Origin: Tricholoma matsutake
Lineage: Eukaryota > Basidiomycota > Agaricomycetes > Agaricales > Tricholomataceae
DNA length: 64,000 nucleotides
Assembly: GCA_026075535.2 (NCBI GenBank)
Contig: AP026545.1
Span: 8,246,001 to 8,310,000, forward strand
Direction of reading: 5' to 3'
Part shown: positions 9,505-19,889 of the stretch, piece by piece
Layout: every line of letters begins with the position of its first letter
Numbering within the stretch: position 1 is the first letter of the stretch
Made by a program: the position numbers and the translations under genes
Notes under the pieces: generated by a model
What the model saw: the letters and a program-made list of their open reading frames with translations, nothing else
Told to the model about the DNA's origin: nothing
Databases searched by the model: none

Positions 9505-11907
9505 TTATTTAGTAGGGTCGTTGGGGATGTGGGTATCGTCGAGGCTCAACGATGATATGTTGGACTCGTCGAGGTTCGACAAGGAATTGGGGAGGTTGAC
9601 GTCGACTATCATACGTCTAACTTCCTCCGGAGTTGTGGGTACGGGGTCTTTGCACTCATAATCAGGCGCAGAAGAAAGCAGGGTCGTTTCGTTGTTTGAT
9701 GCCAACAAAGACAATTGGGATATGGGTGTCTCTGGGGAGTTCCCCAGAGTCGAGGTATCTGTCGTTTGCCCTTCATCAAGAGGGAAACGGTCCTTATCGA
9801 CGGTGGACTTATCGACGGTGAATGTTTCATCATCGGATGAAGAGATGGAGTCAGTGGTATCACTGTCATCCTCAGCGTCTCTAACTTTTCATGGCTTGGT
9901 AGACGCGACTGGAGTGAATTTGCTAATGGACTTCTTGTGCCCGTTAGGAGGGATGCCGGCGGCGACTCTCCTAGCTCTCTTCAAGGCCTTCTTCTGGCCT
10001 TGAGTCGCCTTGACAATGAGGGGGGATCCAGACCATCCTGAGTTTGGATCGTTCTCCAGGGAATATTCCTCTGGAGGAGTTGGACGCCAGCCGGACAGAT
10101 ACAAAGGTCTGGCGCTGGCAGGGGGTTGGATGTCCACGTGAGAGGTGCTCGCGTGCATAGATGCAGATAGTCCAGCGGAGAATCTGGAGGACAGGGCAGT
10201 GGAAGTCATTGATTCAGGGCGAGGTTGCCCTGAATGAGAGGGAGCTCCGCCCCTGGTGGGAGCAGTGGATTCTCTTCTTCTTTTTCTTCATGGCTCTCGA
10301 AGGGCCACGTTGTTAGGCCCGGTGATCCACCACTGGGGTTCAGACATCAGAGGAGCGTCCTCTGAACGGGTATTTTGATGTTGCTGCAGACGTCTTATGA
10401 TGTCTGCAGCAGTAGAAGACTCTTCCGAATGGGAAGAGTTGGCAGTAGCCGTTGCTGTAAGCCAGCCGATGGCATAGTGAGAACCTTCTCGGACTTCCTC
10501 ATCTGAGACTCCCATAGAAGCGAGGTGTCGTATGACGTCCTCGAGGGAAATTGTATTGCTGCTGATCAGCATGGGCTGCCGACAGCGCACAGGGGACAGT
10601 GAGAGGTGTTCGTGCCCTCAAATCTGTCGGTACAATCCCGGCATGGCTAGTACCTCCACAATACAAAGGTAGAGAAGTAGTTTGGCTTCAGGGGAGAGCC
10701 CTGAAGGAATCTGTTGACGAAGCAGGAGTTGTCCCCTGACATGTGGGAGGGAGACCCTCTGTTCATCCAGTAGGGTACCAGGGTGGAATTGCCACTGGTA
10801 CAGGTGTCAGTGCATGAATTGCGCCCACGTTTCAGCAGAATCCAGGAGCGAGGGTTGCTCCAGGCAAGTAGGGTTGTTGAGTCAGTGTAATCCTCAAGCC
10901 GACTGCATTTGAACAGGGAGCCAACCAGGTAATCTCCAGTGGGCAAGGGCATAAGTCATCAGGGGTGTTCGAGCCCCTGAAGGAGTGTCATTGACGAACC
11001 GCATGTACTCGCACATTTGTTCCAACATTGTGAAGTTCCCGGAGGTGTGGGCCATCCGGGACCAGCTATCAAATTCCTCAGTGTTCTGAGGAATGGACGT
11101 AGGAACTTGGCCATGCAGCTTGGGAGCTGGTTTCCAGTTTGCCGTCCTGGGAACGTCAGGGCCTGAGAATGTATATCTTGGGGGTGGAAGGTTAGGAAGA
11201 GGTGGGTAGACCTCGTTCATGTTAACGTCCTCGTTGGGGATGACGGGGTGGGGAGCAGGAGGTGGAGCAGGCCGAGAGGCTGCACCGGCATATGAATTAC
11301 CCTGAGGTCTGTCAGGGTAAGGAGAGGGTTCATGAGTATGAGCTCGCTTGGACAAACATCCATCGAGCTGCTCGTGCAGGTGCTCATTCTCATCCTCCAG
11401 GTTCTGGATGGTATCCTGGAGGGCAGCAATATCTTTTTCGTATTCATCATAAACACGATTGGCTCTGGCGAGAGTGCCAGAGTTAATTTCCGAATCTCGA
11501 CGCTTCTTCGTGTCGAAATATTCATCATCGTGGTCATACACGTGGGTGTACACGTGTAAAGGGTAGCTCTTGCAGATGTTGCAAGTGCCTCAGTGAAGGA
11601 CGATGCCTTCACCGTCAATCCTCCAATTTCCAGTAGCGGAAGAGCTGGTGCCCACACCAGCTCACCAGTTTTGTTCTTCTCTAGCAGAACGTCTGCTAGC
11701 ACTGATGGCTTCTTCGATCTCGCCAGGGCTTGGCGAGCGATGGTGTCGAGTGTTGCTGCTGCTTGAGCCGGTGGGCTCGAGCTCTCTCTGCTTCTCCTTC
11801 CCCCTTCGAGACTGGCCACTGGGGCCCGTCTCGTGCATCTGGCTAGGTTCTTTGTCATCGAAATCATCCCCCATGGGGTCGTCCTTGTCTGGTGGAATAC
11901 TCGCCAT
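9505..11907 (-). pseudogene. gypsy1 ORF2: unknown ~800-aa protein in env position
   Basis: Starts at an ATG (11907, MASIPPDKDD) and stays in one frame to a TAA at 9505: 801 codons with eight premature TGA stops, each consistent with a decayed CGA. It begins 125 bp after the gag-pol stop. Visible parts: an acidic Ser-rich start with a SRRGKEK basic patch; a CNIC segment; a predicted coiled coil (YEKDIAALQDTIQNLEDENE); a Pro-rich stretch with YPPLPNLPPPRY; a middle part with LYQWQFHPG and LLLYLCIVEVL; a helical LEDVIRHLASMGVSDEE stretch; a basic KRARR region; and an acidic tail. There is no signal peptide or clear membrane anchor, so an envelope is unlikely; an accessory nucleic-acid- or Gag-binding protein is a guess. 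I recognise no family. Confidence 0.8.
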
Positions 11908-12031
11908 GGTAATGTACCAAGCGATGAAGGAAGAAAAAAATTGAAACTCCATGCATTGTGATGTACAGTTGCGGAGTTTGAAATCTGCTGGACAGTTACA
12001 CGCCCAACATGACTTCGAAATTTCGAAGTAG

Positions 12032-15000
12032 CTAAGTTCGTCGACGCGCAGGAGTTCCTGCGCATTTTGGCAATTCTTGCCAGTCTCTGGCACCCATCAG
12101 TGCCAGATAAGCGTCTAGAGCTGCAAGATCGTTGCAGTTCGCTAAAGGTTCCCAAGTGGTGTCTCCCAGACTCCACTTGACTTCAAACTGGACGGTACGG
12201 CCACACCACTTGTGAGCCATGATCTCTTCAATGTACCATTTGGTGTCATCTGGGGCACCGAAATCATATGTGTTAGGATAACGCCTGTTGGGAAATAATG
12301 AGTCATCGTTAGGGTGGTGAGGCCTTAGTAGGCTCACATGGAAACACTGGTGTATACGCCGGTGTTTCAACTCGCTGGGAAGATCCAGCACATAGCTGGA
12401 TTTTTCAGGTAAAGCTTGTAGGACCTTGTAGGGTCCTACAAATTTAGGTAGCAGCTTACTTGCACATCCCTTTGGCAACGCAAGATTTTTGGTGGAAAGG
12501 TAAACAAGGTCTCCTTGTTTGATATTGGGCTCCTTGCACCGATGCTTGTTAGCATAGTGCCGCTGAAAGACTCTTTCAGCGATGATGCTATCATGGGCCA
12601 CCGCCATGTTTTGCAGTGCATTCATTGCGAAAGTACACAATCTGGGAGGAATGCATTCTGTAGAAGGAAGTTCTTGCATCATGCGAGGCAAGAATCCGTA
12701 GTTGATTTCAAATGGGGCCATACCCATTGCTCTGTTAATGGTAGAGTTTATTGCAAACTCTACGAGAGAGAGGAACTTTACCCAATCTTTCTGATTGGAT
12801 GCAACGAACGCTTGGAGGATTTGAGTGATCGAATGGTTTGCGTGTTCCGTTATTCCATCCGTCTGAGGATGGAATGATGTGGACATGAGTATCTTTATGT
12901 CCAAGATATGGTGGATTTCACGCCACCATTTGGATGTGAATTTAGAGTCTCGATTGCAAATGATCGAGCCAGGTAGTCCATGCAAACGGACAATCTCCTT
13001 CATGAAGATGGGAGATAGTTGCGATGCTGTCGTCGTCATGTTCACCGGGATAAGGTGAACCATGGAAGACAGACAACATATAATTACCCAAAGGTAGTCA
13101 AATCCATTGGACTCTGGGAAGGGTCCAATAAAATCCATTCCAAATGACTCCCATGGTCTCATGGGTGTCGGTAATGAGTGCAGCTTGCCTCAAGGGGAGC
13201 GGTATTCCCCCTTCAAGCAGACGCAAGGTTTGCACGAATCACAGTACTTTTCGACTTCGTATTGAAGTCGAGGCCACCAATACCAACGTCGGATGTATTC
13301 CGATGTTTTCAGAGGGCTGAAATGCCCTACCAGTGTGTGGGCTTGTTTGATGATACGACCATGTAAGGTCATACCCTTGGAAGTAGAGGTGGGGACGCAA
13401 AGAACATCTTCGCCTCCTCTGTTCTTTCTCCAAATGAAATCATCCCGAATCTGGAAGTCCGGGTGGTCCTTAGGTTTTTCAAGAACCTTCTTGAAATGTT
13501 TGTCATTGACATATCCCTTGCAGATATCATCGTTCAGGGGGTCTAACTCTGACATGTGAATGTGCAGGTCAGACCCTTTAGCCTGAGAGGCATAAATCGA
13601 AGGATCATCCTGCGATTGGTTGGTGTCTGAAGGAGTTGTGGTTACTTCTTCCACATTTGCAGTCATTATGGCTGCGGCTGCCTCACGCTCTTCGACTTGT
13701 TCTCAAAGAGCTTTTAGTTGTTCACCAACTTGTTTCTGCTGGCAAGCAGTGGAATGAGTTTCAATTACTCGATTTTTGATTTTGAGATGTCAATCCCACG
13801 GGAGATCCTCGTGGTTGGGGTCGAGACGTACATCTGTGAAGACGTAGTGTTGGACTAAAGGAGCATCATCCCAAGAGTCAAATTGGTAGTAGCGGGACAG
13901 AGCGTCCGCTACTTTGTTCAATTTGCCTTTGACATAACAAATGTCAAAGTCGAAACATGATAGATATTCCATCCATCGCATTTGCCTAGCAGACAGTCGG
14001 CATTGAGTTTGGAAAAACTCAAGTGCCTGGTGATCGGTGATGACATGAATGCGCCTACTGATCAGTTTGTCTTCCCACTTGAGGAGTGCCTCAAGTATGG
14101 CAATCGTCTCATGCTCAAAGGTACGGTAGTTCCTTTGAGTGTCGGAGAATTTCTTGGACAGGAACCCAGCAGGGCGGCAAGTTTGCCACTCGGGTCCCTG
14201 ACCATACATTGCCCCAGTCCCAAAGACTGAGGTGTCACAGATCACCCATATCGGTTCAGGTGAATCTGGGCCGATTGGCTTCAGCACTGGTGTCATGCAA
14301 CAGATGTGTTTAATCATCTGGAAGCAATGATCGTGCAATGGTCGCCACAAAAAGGCTTGGCCATTTTTAGTCATCGCAGAAAGTGGACTAGTGAAAGCAC
14401 TTATATCTGGCAGGAAATGTGCCAGATACTGCACAAGTCCCAGAAAATGCTGGACTTCGTGATAATTACGAGGAGTTTTCCACTCTCGTATATGCACCAT
14501 TTTATCGCTATCAGCGTGTGGGCCGTGTTCATCAATCATGTGACCGAGACACTCTACCTTTTCAGCATAGAGTTCACACTTCTCTGCATGAAGGTACAGA
14601 GAATGCTCGCGTAGCTTGTTAAACACAAGCTCCAGATGTTTCTGGTGTTCTTTGATCATGTCACTGAACACGAAAATGTCGTCCAGGTAGGCGTGGATGA
14701 ATATTCCGATGTAGTCTCGGAATATGGAGTTCATCAACCTCTGAAAAGTTGATGGTGCATTGCAGTCACCTTGTTGCATAACAAGACTCTCATAAACGCC
14801 TTGAACAGTCGAGAATGCAGTTTTCCAGATGTCTTCTGGCGCAACTCAGACCTGCTCATAGGCATCCGAGAGGTCAATCTTTGAGCGGTACTTTGCTCGA
14901 GCGACATCAAGACAAATCAAGTCTTGATCAGGAAACGGTGTAACATCTTTCACCGTGTTAGCGTTACGTTTCACTGCATTGATCACAGTGCGAAGTTTCC

Positions 15001-18000
15001 CTGTTTTCTTGGGAACTACTAGCATCGGAGCTGCTTGCTCCACGCGGGCAGGGCACCACCAGCCTGCCTTGCAGTACTTGGATATTTTCTCGGCGAGGGG
15101 TTTCCTCATCGAGTCCGGACATTTGGGAAGATAGTAGTTATACTTCTTCTTCTCATCCACCAGTGGGATATGGTGGTTTATCTCCCTTAAAGGAGGAAGT
15201 TTGTCAGGTACTCCATTAAGGATGTCCTGACAAGATTGTTTCCACTCCTCACGGAGGCGTGGAAGGTCCTTCTTTGAAAGAGGTCCTTTACTTTTAGCTT
15301 TATCAGCCAGATCTTCGCAAATTGCGAAGAGTATGTCGTTCAGGTCATCAACCTGATCTGGCAGAAGTACCGCAGGGATAGAGGGATCGAACCCGGGAGG
15401 TTCGAAATTGGGTCCATTGGGAAATCTATCCCGAGTGAATTCCTGGACAATCTCTTCCAGATCGTCCTCTTCATCGCTCAGGGGTCCCTCTTCGGGTCCC
15501 AAAAGGACGGGGTCCAAAAGTTTCAGCTTCGATGGACAATGTTTGTCAACATCGTCTATTTCTTCCATTTCAACATTCCTACATCTCACAGACGGAGGTT
15601 GCACTTTCGTAGAACTCGGACCAGGCTTGTCCAGATCTTTTTTCTTTTGTGCGGCCGGGTGGCCATGGTCGAGTCACTCATCCTTGGGAGGTTGAGGATG
15701 CATAGCATGCCGCCGGGCTTGCTTGAAAGTGTTAGGGCCCTCGATGATGGTATCGAGGTGTTTGCCCTTGACGCGTACTTCGTCACGTTCGAAGTCTAAT
15801 ACTATACCATGTTTTCTCATGAACACAGTGCCCAGAATGGTGTCATACCTATCGATGTTAACAACATCGAAGTAGTGGGTGTTTTTGATTTCACCAATTT
15901 CAAAATCGGTGAATAGTCCGAAGTTGATCTTCCAACAGCTTCCAACGGTGCCCAATTGCAATGGCACCAGTTCTTCCAATTTGTGGGCTTTAAGGTTCGC
16001 TGACATGGCGAACTCAGGTGAGATTGAATCAGACGTGCAGCCTGAATCAAGGAGGATGAAAGCTTCAAGTTCATGAAGCCTCATTTTTGCCACGAAGCAA
16101 CGGTTGTCCTTCTCTGAGCGAGGAGGACGGGTTATTTTCTTTGAGGATCTCCTCAAAGTGGTTGCGCCTCTAAAGTGCGGTTTGTTTTTGAAAAGGTTGT
16201 CCATCATGATGCCTAATCTTTCAGAAAATGATGGAGATTTCTTCTCCGTCTCGTCCTCAGAGTCTTCCTCTGAGTCAGATACTGATTGGGTGGATGGGCA
16301 ACTATCAGAGTCATACTCTGAAAGGATTTCTCGGATCGCACCAAAGTGCTCTGATCCAGAATATTCACTGGGGTTATCTCCAGTGTCAGATTCCAAGTTG
16401 TACAGTTCACCTTCTGAACTGTACTGAGAACCGTCAGGGTTCATGTCTGACAACGCAGACCCATACTCAGAGGGAGTGTTGTCCTCTGAGTCGCTGTATG
16501 CTGCGGTGAGTCGTTCACTCATTGCAGAGTGTCCCTGGTAGGACTCGAGTGGTGATCACCGCTTGGTTGAGCACGGGATGTCTGGAGATCAGTCATAGAG
16601 CCTGATCCTTCCCGAGGGACCTCCACAGCTATAACAAGTCGGGGTCTTCTTGTCATCAGACCTTTTGTCTGATTTGGGTCTGGAATGTCTGGATGGTTTT
16701 CCTCCAGATGAGCGATGTCGAGTATCACGACGATCTTTGTTATGGCAATCGCTATCGCCGTGACTTCAAACTTCCTTGGTAGGATACTTCAAACCCGGAT
16801 ATTTAGAGTTGTCACGATAGTTCTTATCCTGTTTTTGGGAACAATTTCGGGATCATTCATGAGACCGTTCAGGTGAAGGGTCTTTTGTTTTAGAACTTTT
16901 AGTCGAAGAGGATGCGCTCTTCGACTTGGTGGAATCCATTATACGCTTCTTTTCGTTGAAGCGTTTTCTCATTTTACCTATTTCCTCTGCCTGGCAGGCA
17001 AAGTGTAGAATATCTTGCACTGAGCTTGTCTCAGCAGAGCATCCTTTGTCCAGTACAAAGGAGATGATGCTTGTGGGCAACCCGGTCACTAATTGCATTT
17101 TGAACATAAAAGGATCAGGCGCCTGTATCATCCTGGTAGCATATTGCTCCAGTTTGTGGTAATAGCCCATAATGCCTTCTTCGGCGTTATATTCAACGTG
17201 CCAGAATTTATCGGTCGCGTTGTGCATCACATTTTCATGCACAAACTGGTCGTATAGGCCGGTGATGACTTCTTTGAAAGTCCAGATTGAGCCTGGGCAG
17301 TATGCACCGTCAACACTATCCTCAAACCAAGTGAGGGCGGTGTTCTCAAGGAACATCGCTGTATATTCAATACGGTCTGAGTCCAGCTCAGGGCCGCATA
17401 CCTTGTTCACCTTCAACCACCGAAGAAGGGCATTTAGCCATCTTTCAAAGCTTTCAGTGTCAGGTAATCTGCCATACTTTGACAGATTGGGAACACGGGG
17501 ACCGTTCTTGCCTCCAGTGGTAGGAATTTCTGTCAAGACAGAGACCTTGTTGTCAATCTGTCTATATATCTTGGTATGGATGTCCCTCAAATATTTTGAG
17601 GGACGGCAAGAGCCTTTTTCTCGATAAGAATCGGGATGGGAAGATGTAGACCAGTAAGGGCTATTTGGCTCTTGTTGGGTACCAGAATGTCCAGATGGCG
17701 TACATCTGGAAGAATTGTGAGTCTGCGTTTCTCGTTGATGATTCGACGAGTTTCTGCGGGACGCCTCTTCCTCTACCCGGGAAGAATAATTGGTACTGTC
17801 GTCGCTCGACGTGCCATACGTCAAGTTGCTATCACTTCCATTATCATCACCCCCGGATCCATCTCCATCTGGTGGTCCTCCATGGCCTGCGTGACTCTGC
17901 GCAGGCCGTCTGGAATTTCCAGAGGGTGGGATGTCCCACTTCTGATGGCGAGATGAAGTGTCATCCTTATCCCAAGGTTGACCACCTTTGTCAAAGCGGA

Positions 18001-19012
18001 TCCCCTGGTTGGGGATCAAGGTGGGATGTCCGTCCTGGATATCGCCATCGTGTATCCTTTGAAGGACGATCCTGTTGTTGTTGATGTAGTGTACCTTCTT
18101 CTTAGAAGGTACTTCACAAGATAACTCGGGGTTTTGTAGATGTGGGGAACCACGTCTATGTGCGGAAGGATCTTCTTGTTCTGCAGGGTTGGTGGAACGA
18201 GGTAGGATAGGATTGGGATCTTGTTCCGCTGTGGTGGGACGAAGGATGGTAGGGTTAAATATACTCCTACCAGAAAAGTGTCTGGCATAACTCAACGCCA
18301 GATCTTTAAGTTGCTTTTCCAACTTAATAGGTTCAAAATCTCTTGCATCCATGCAACGGGTAAACATATCCGTTGTGATCTGAGCAAAGTGCTCAGCTCC
18401 AAACTCTTCGTCCGATTCATCCTCTTGAGGTTTCTCGAGGGGCTTTTTCTCTTCTCGTCGGCGCAGCCGATCGTTAGTGTTCATCGGTGTTGTGGGCACT
18501 GATGGTGTTAAATCCAGCCACACAGCAGGAAATAATCCAGGTGTATTGTACACCTGGTGGTTGCAGGGAAGATCAATACCACTACCGGGGGTAACCCGGT
18601 TGTTGTTGGGCTCTGGGGTTAATTCATCCAGAGGAGAAAGGTTCAGCAAACCAGGAGGAGGTCCTGGGTTAGGTTGAGAGTCTCGTTGACTGTTTTTCAA
18701 TGAGGAAGATTTTCTGGATTCGGGATCACTGTCGTCGGCATCCTCAACGGTGGCCCATTGATGGTGTAGTCTGAGGGCAGAGGAATTGATGTTTCTCGAA
18801 GCGGCTGTATGTGCTTCGAGGGTATCCCTAGTAGGGGAAACATTGTTTCTCGAGGTGCTTGTATGTGCCTCAAGTGGATGGGGTCCAGTTAAATCTCTCG
18901 GCACGCGCCGAGGAGAATCCGAGCCTGATGGCGATGGATGAGAGTTACCTTGCGTGGCCTGCTTAGGAGCAGGCTTCAGTTTGTTCTTGGTTTTGGCCTT
19001 GGTGTAGGCCAT
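12032..19012 (-). pseudogene. gypsy1 gag-pol polyprotein, broken only by TGA stops
   Basis: One frame of 2327 codons from ATG at 19012 to TAG at 12032. Order: disordered N-terminus; capsid-like gag with FERWLNALLRWLK and LTWFEDSV; zinc-knuckle remnant CYSCGG; aspartic protease with DSG near residue 989 and ILGTVFM; reverse transcriptase with IDLSDAY and YLDD near residue 1442; RNase H with CDTSVFGTGA, FEHETIAILEAL, TDHQALEFF; integrase H2C2 (HTLVGH..CDSCKPC); integrase core with D near 1960 and E near 2056; C-terminal chromodomain-like WYIEEIMAHK..VKWSLGDTTWEP. Nine in-frame TGA stops fit CGA. The second integrase Asp is Asn (CNRDSKF), explained by TGC|GAT to TGC|AAT at a CpG. No frameshift. 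Gag and Pol share one frame. Confidence 0.95.
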
Positions 19013-19266
19013 GGGGTCGGTCTTGTTGTACAGTCTTCAGCAATGGAGAAAAAGGAAAAAAAAATTTCAGTTGTAGCAGCGGGTGAAAAGCAAAGAGTCG
19101 AGTGCAAAAGAAACTTGATTCAGGTCCTAGCGACGGATATGCTTCCATCGCTGATCACGTTGAGAATTTTCTCCCTTCATGGGAGAAGTTCAGGGTCGTG
19201 TTGATGACGATCGCTGATGGGGCGATGTCGAGCTTAACTCTATATGAGTTTGGGTGTTTAAAAAAC
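19013..19266 (-). other. gypsy1 5' leader
   Basis: Untranslated region between the 5' LTR and the gag start. Directly after the LTR (element orientation) comes GTTTTTTAAACACCC; I do not recognise a tRNA-complementary primer binding site. Confidence 0.6.
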
Positions 19267-19464
19267 TGTTGTGAGTCAGAGGGGGGTCCCTTAAGATCAT
19301 GCAGGAGCTAAACACGAATAACGTATATTATTGGGTGTACTCGAGGTGGTAGTAAAGGATTGCTTATGTAAAATAGAAGGCTGGTCCCTTTATAGGGGCC
19401 AGCCAGGTCAATAGCAAAGAAATATAATATATACAAATGTGGGGTCAAGCCCTGGGTCACCACA
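19267..19464 (-). repeat. gypsy1 5' LTR
   Basis: 198 bp. It keeps CG at ACACGAATAACG where the other LTR has TG, and TTGGG where the other has TCGGG, so both LTRs have decayed independently at CpG sites since insertion. Confidence 0.97.
19380..19406 (-). promoter_or_regulatory. TATA-like hairpin in gypsy1 5' LTR
   Basis: On the minus strand CCCCTATAAAGGGACC places a TATAAA in the loop of an inverted repeat GGCTGG.CCC..GGG.CCAGCC. This is a candidate core promoter; the same structure exists in the 3' LTR. Confidence 0.5.
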
Positions 19465-19566
19465 AATCCAGACAAAATCATGAAAAATCTGTCCAGACAA
19501 AAGTGCTAAAATTGTGACTATTTGGGATCTAGCCTCTGCAGGCATTATCTGGGGTCCTGGTAACAT

Positions 19567-19889
19567 TCCCTTTGCGTTATCTACTTTCCATCTAGGGAAG
19601 ATCAGGGAAGATTAGTTGATGTGACAAGATAGTCACAATCACTAAAAATCCAACTGCTGTACCCACTGCCTCGAAGGCAGTTGAGTTTCAACTGCCCTAG
19701 GTTTTGCCCCTGGTGTTTGCGACAGCATTGTTAATTGATGATGCAGATAGTGAGAGCCCTGCATGAGCAAGGAGAGCCGGGTTGAGAAGCGTACTTTCGA
19801 TCAACAAACGAAGTTCCCATCACATGCACCACACGTGATGCGCCAAAACCTGGTATACATACTTCAATAGCGTTCAGTTACCACTCACC
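19567..19889. other. Upstream region of the membrane-protein gene
   Basis: No gene. It includes a GGGAAGATCAGGGAAGATTAG direct repeat and a CCAACTGC..GGCAGTTGAG inverted repeat. It should contain the promoter of the gene at 19890; no clear TATA box was found. Confidence 0.4.

Larger units (their letters stand above)
9161..19464 (-). mobile_element. gypsy1: complete Ty3/gypsy retrotransposon with extra ORF
   Basis: Full-length element of 10,304 bp with 198-bp LTRs, the 5-bp TSD AATCC (9156-9160 and 19465-19469), a polypurine tract, a gag-pol frame and a second long frame after pol. All premature stops are TGA. The coding body is saturated with short perfect hairpins. Nothing is inserted in it, so it is among the younger insertions here. 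Its host site is a hAT-like MITE. Confidence 0.97.
8815..19558. mobile_element. hAT-like MITE (~435 bp) split by gypsy1
   Basis: Left end AGGACCCTGGATAATGCC and right end GGCATTATCTGGGGTCCT are inverted repeats, continued inward by GAGGCTARATCCCAA-like sequence. The flanks carry an exact 8-bp duplication GGTAACAT (8807-8814 and 19559-19566), typical of hAT transposition. Its own sequence is 8815-9160 plus 19470-19558 and contains short CCAGACAAAA repeats. It has no coding capacity. Confidence 0.85.

Noticed and set aside
9505..11907. ORF2 of gypsy1 as an envelope gene
   Set aside because: No signal peptide, fusion peptide, furin-like site or C-terminal membrane anchor is visible.
9505..19012. 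TGA reassigned to Arg (or read through) instead of premature stops
   Set aside because: LTR comparison shows CpG decay directly, the catalytic Asp-to-Asn change has the same origin, and no evidence of a variant code exists in the intact host gene.
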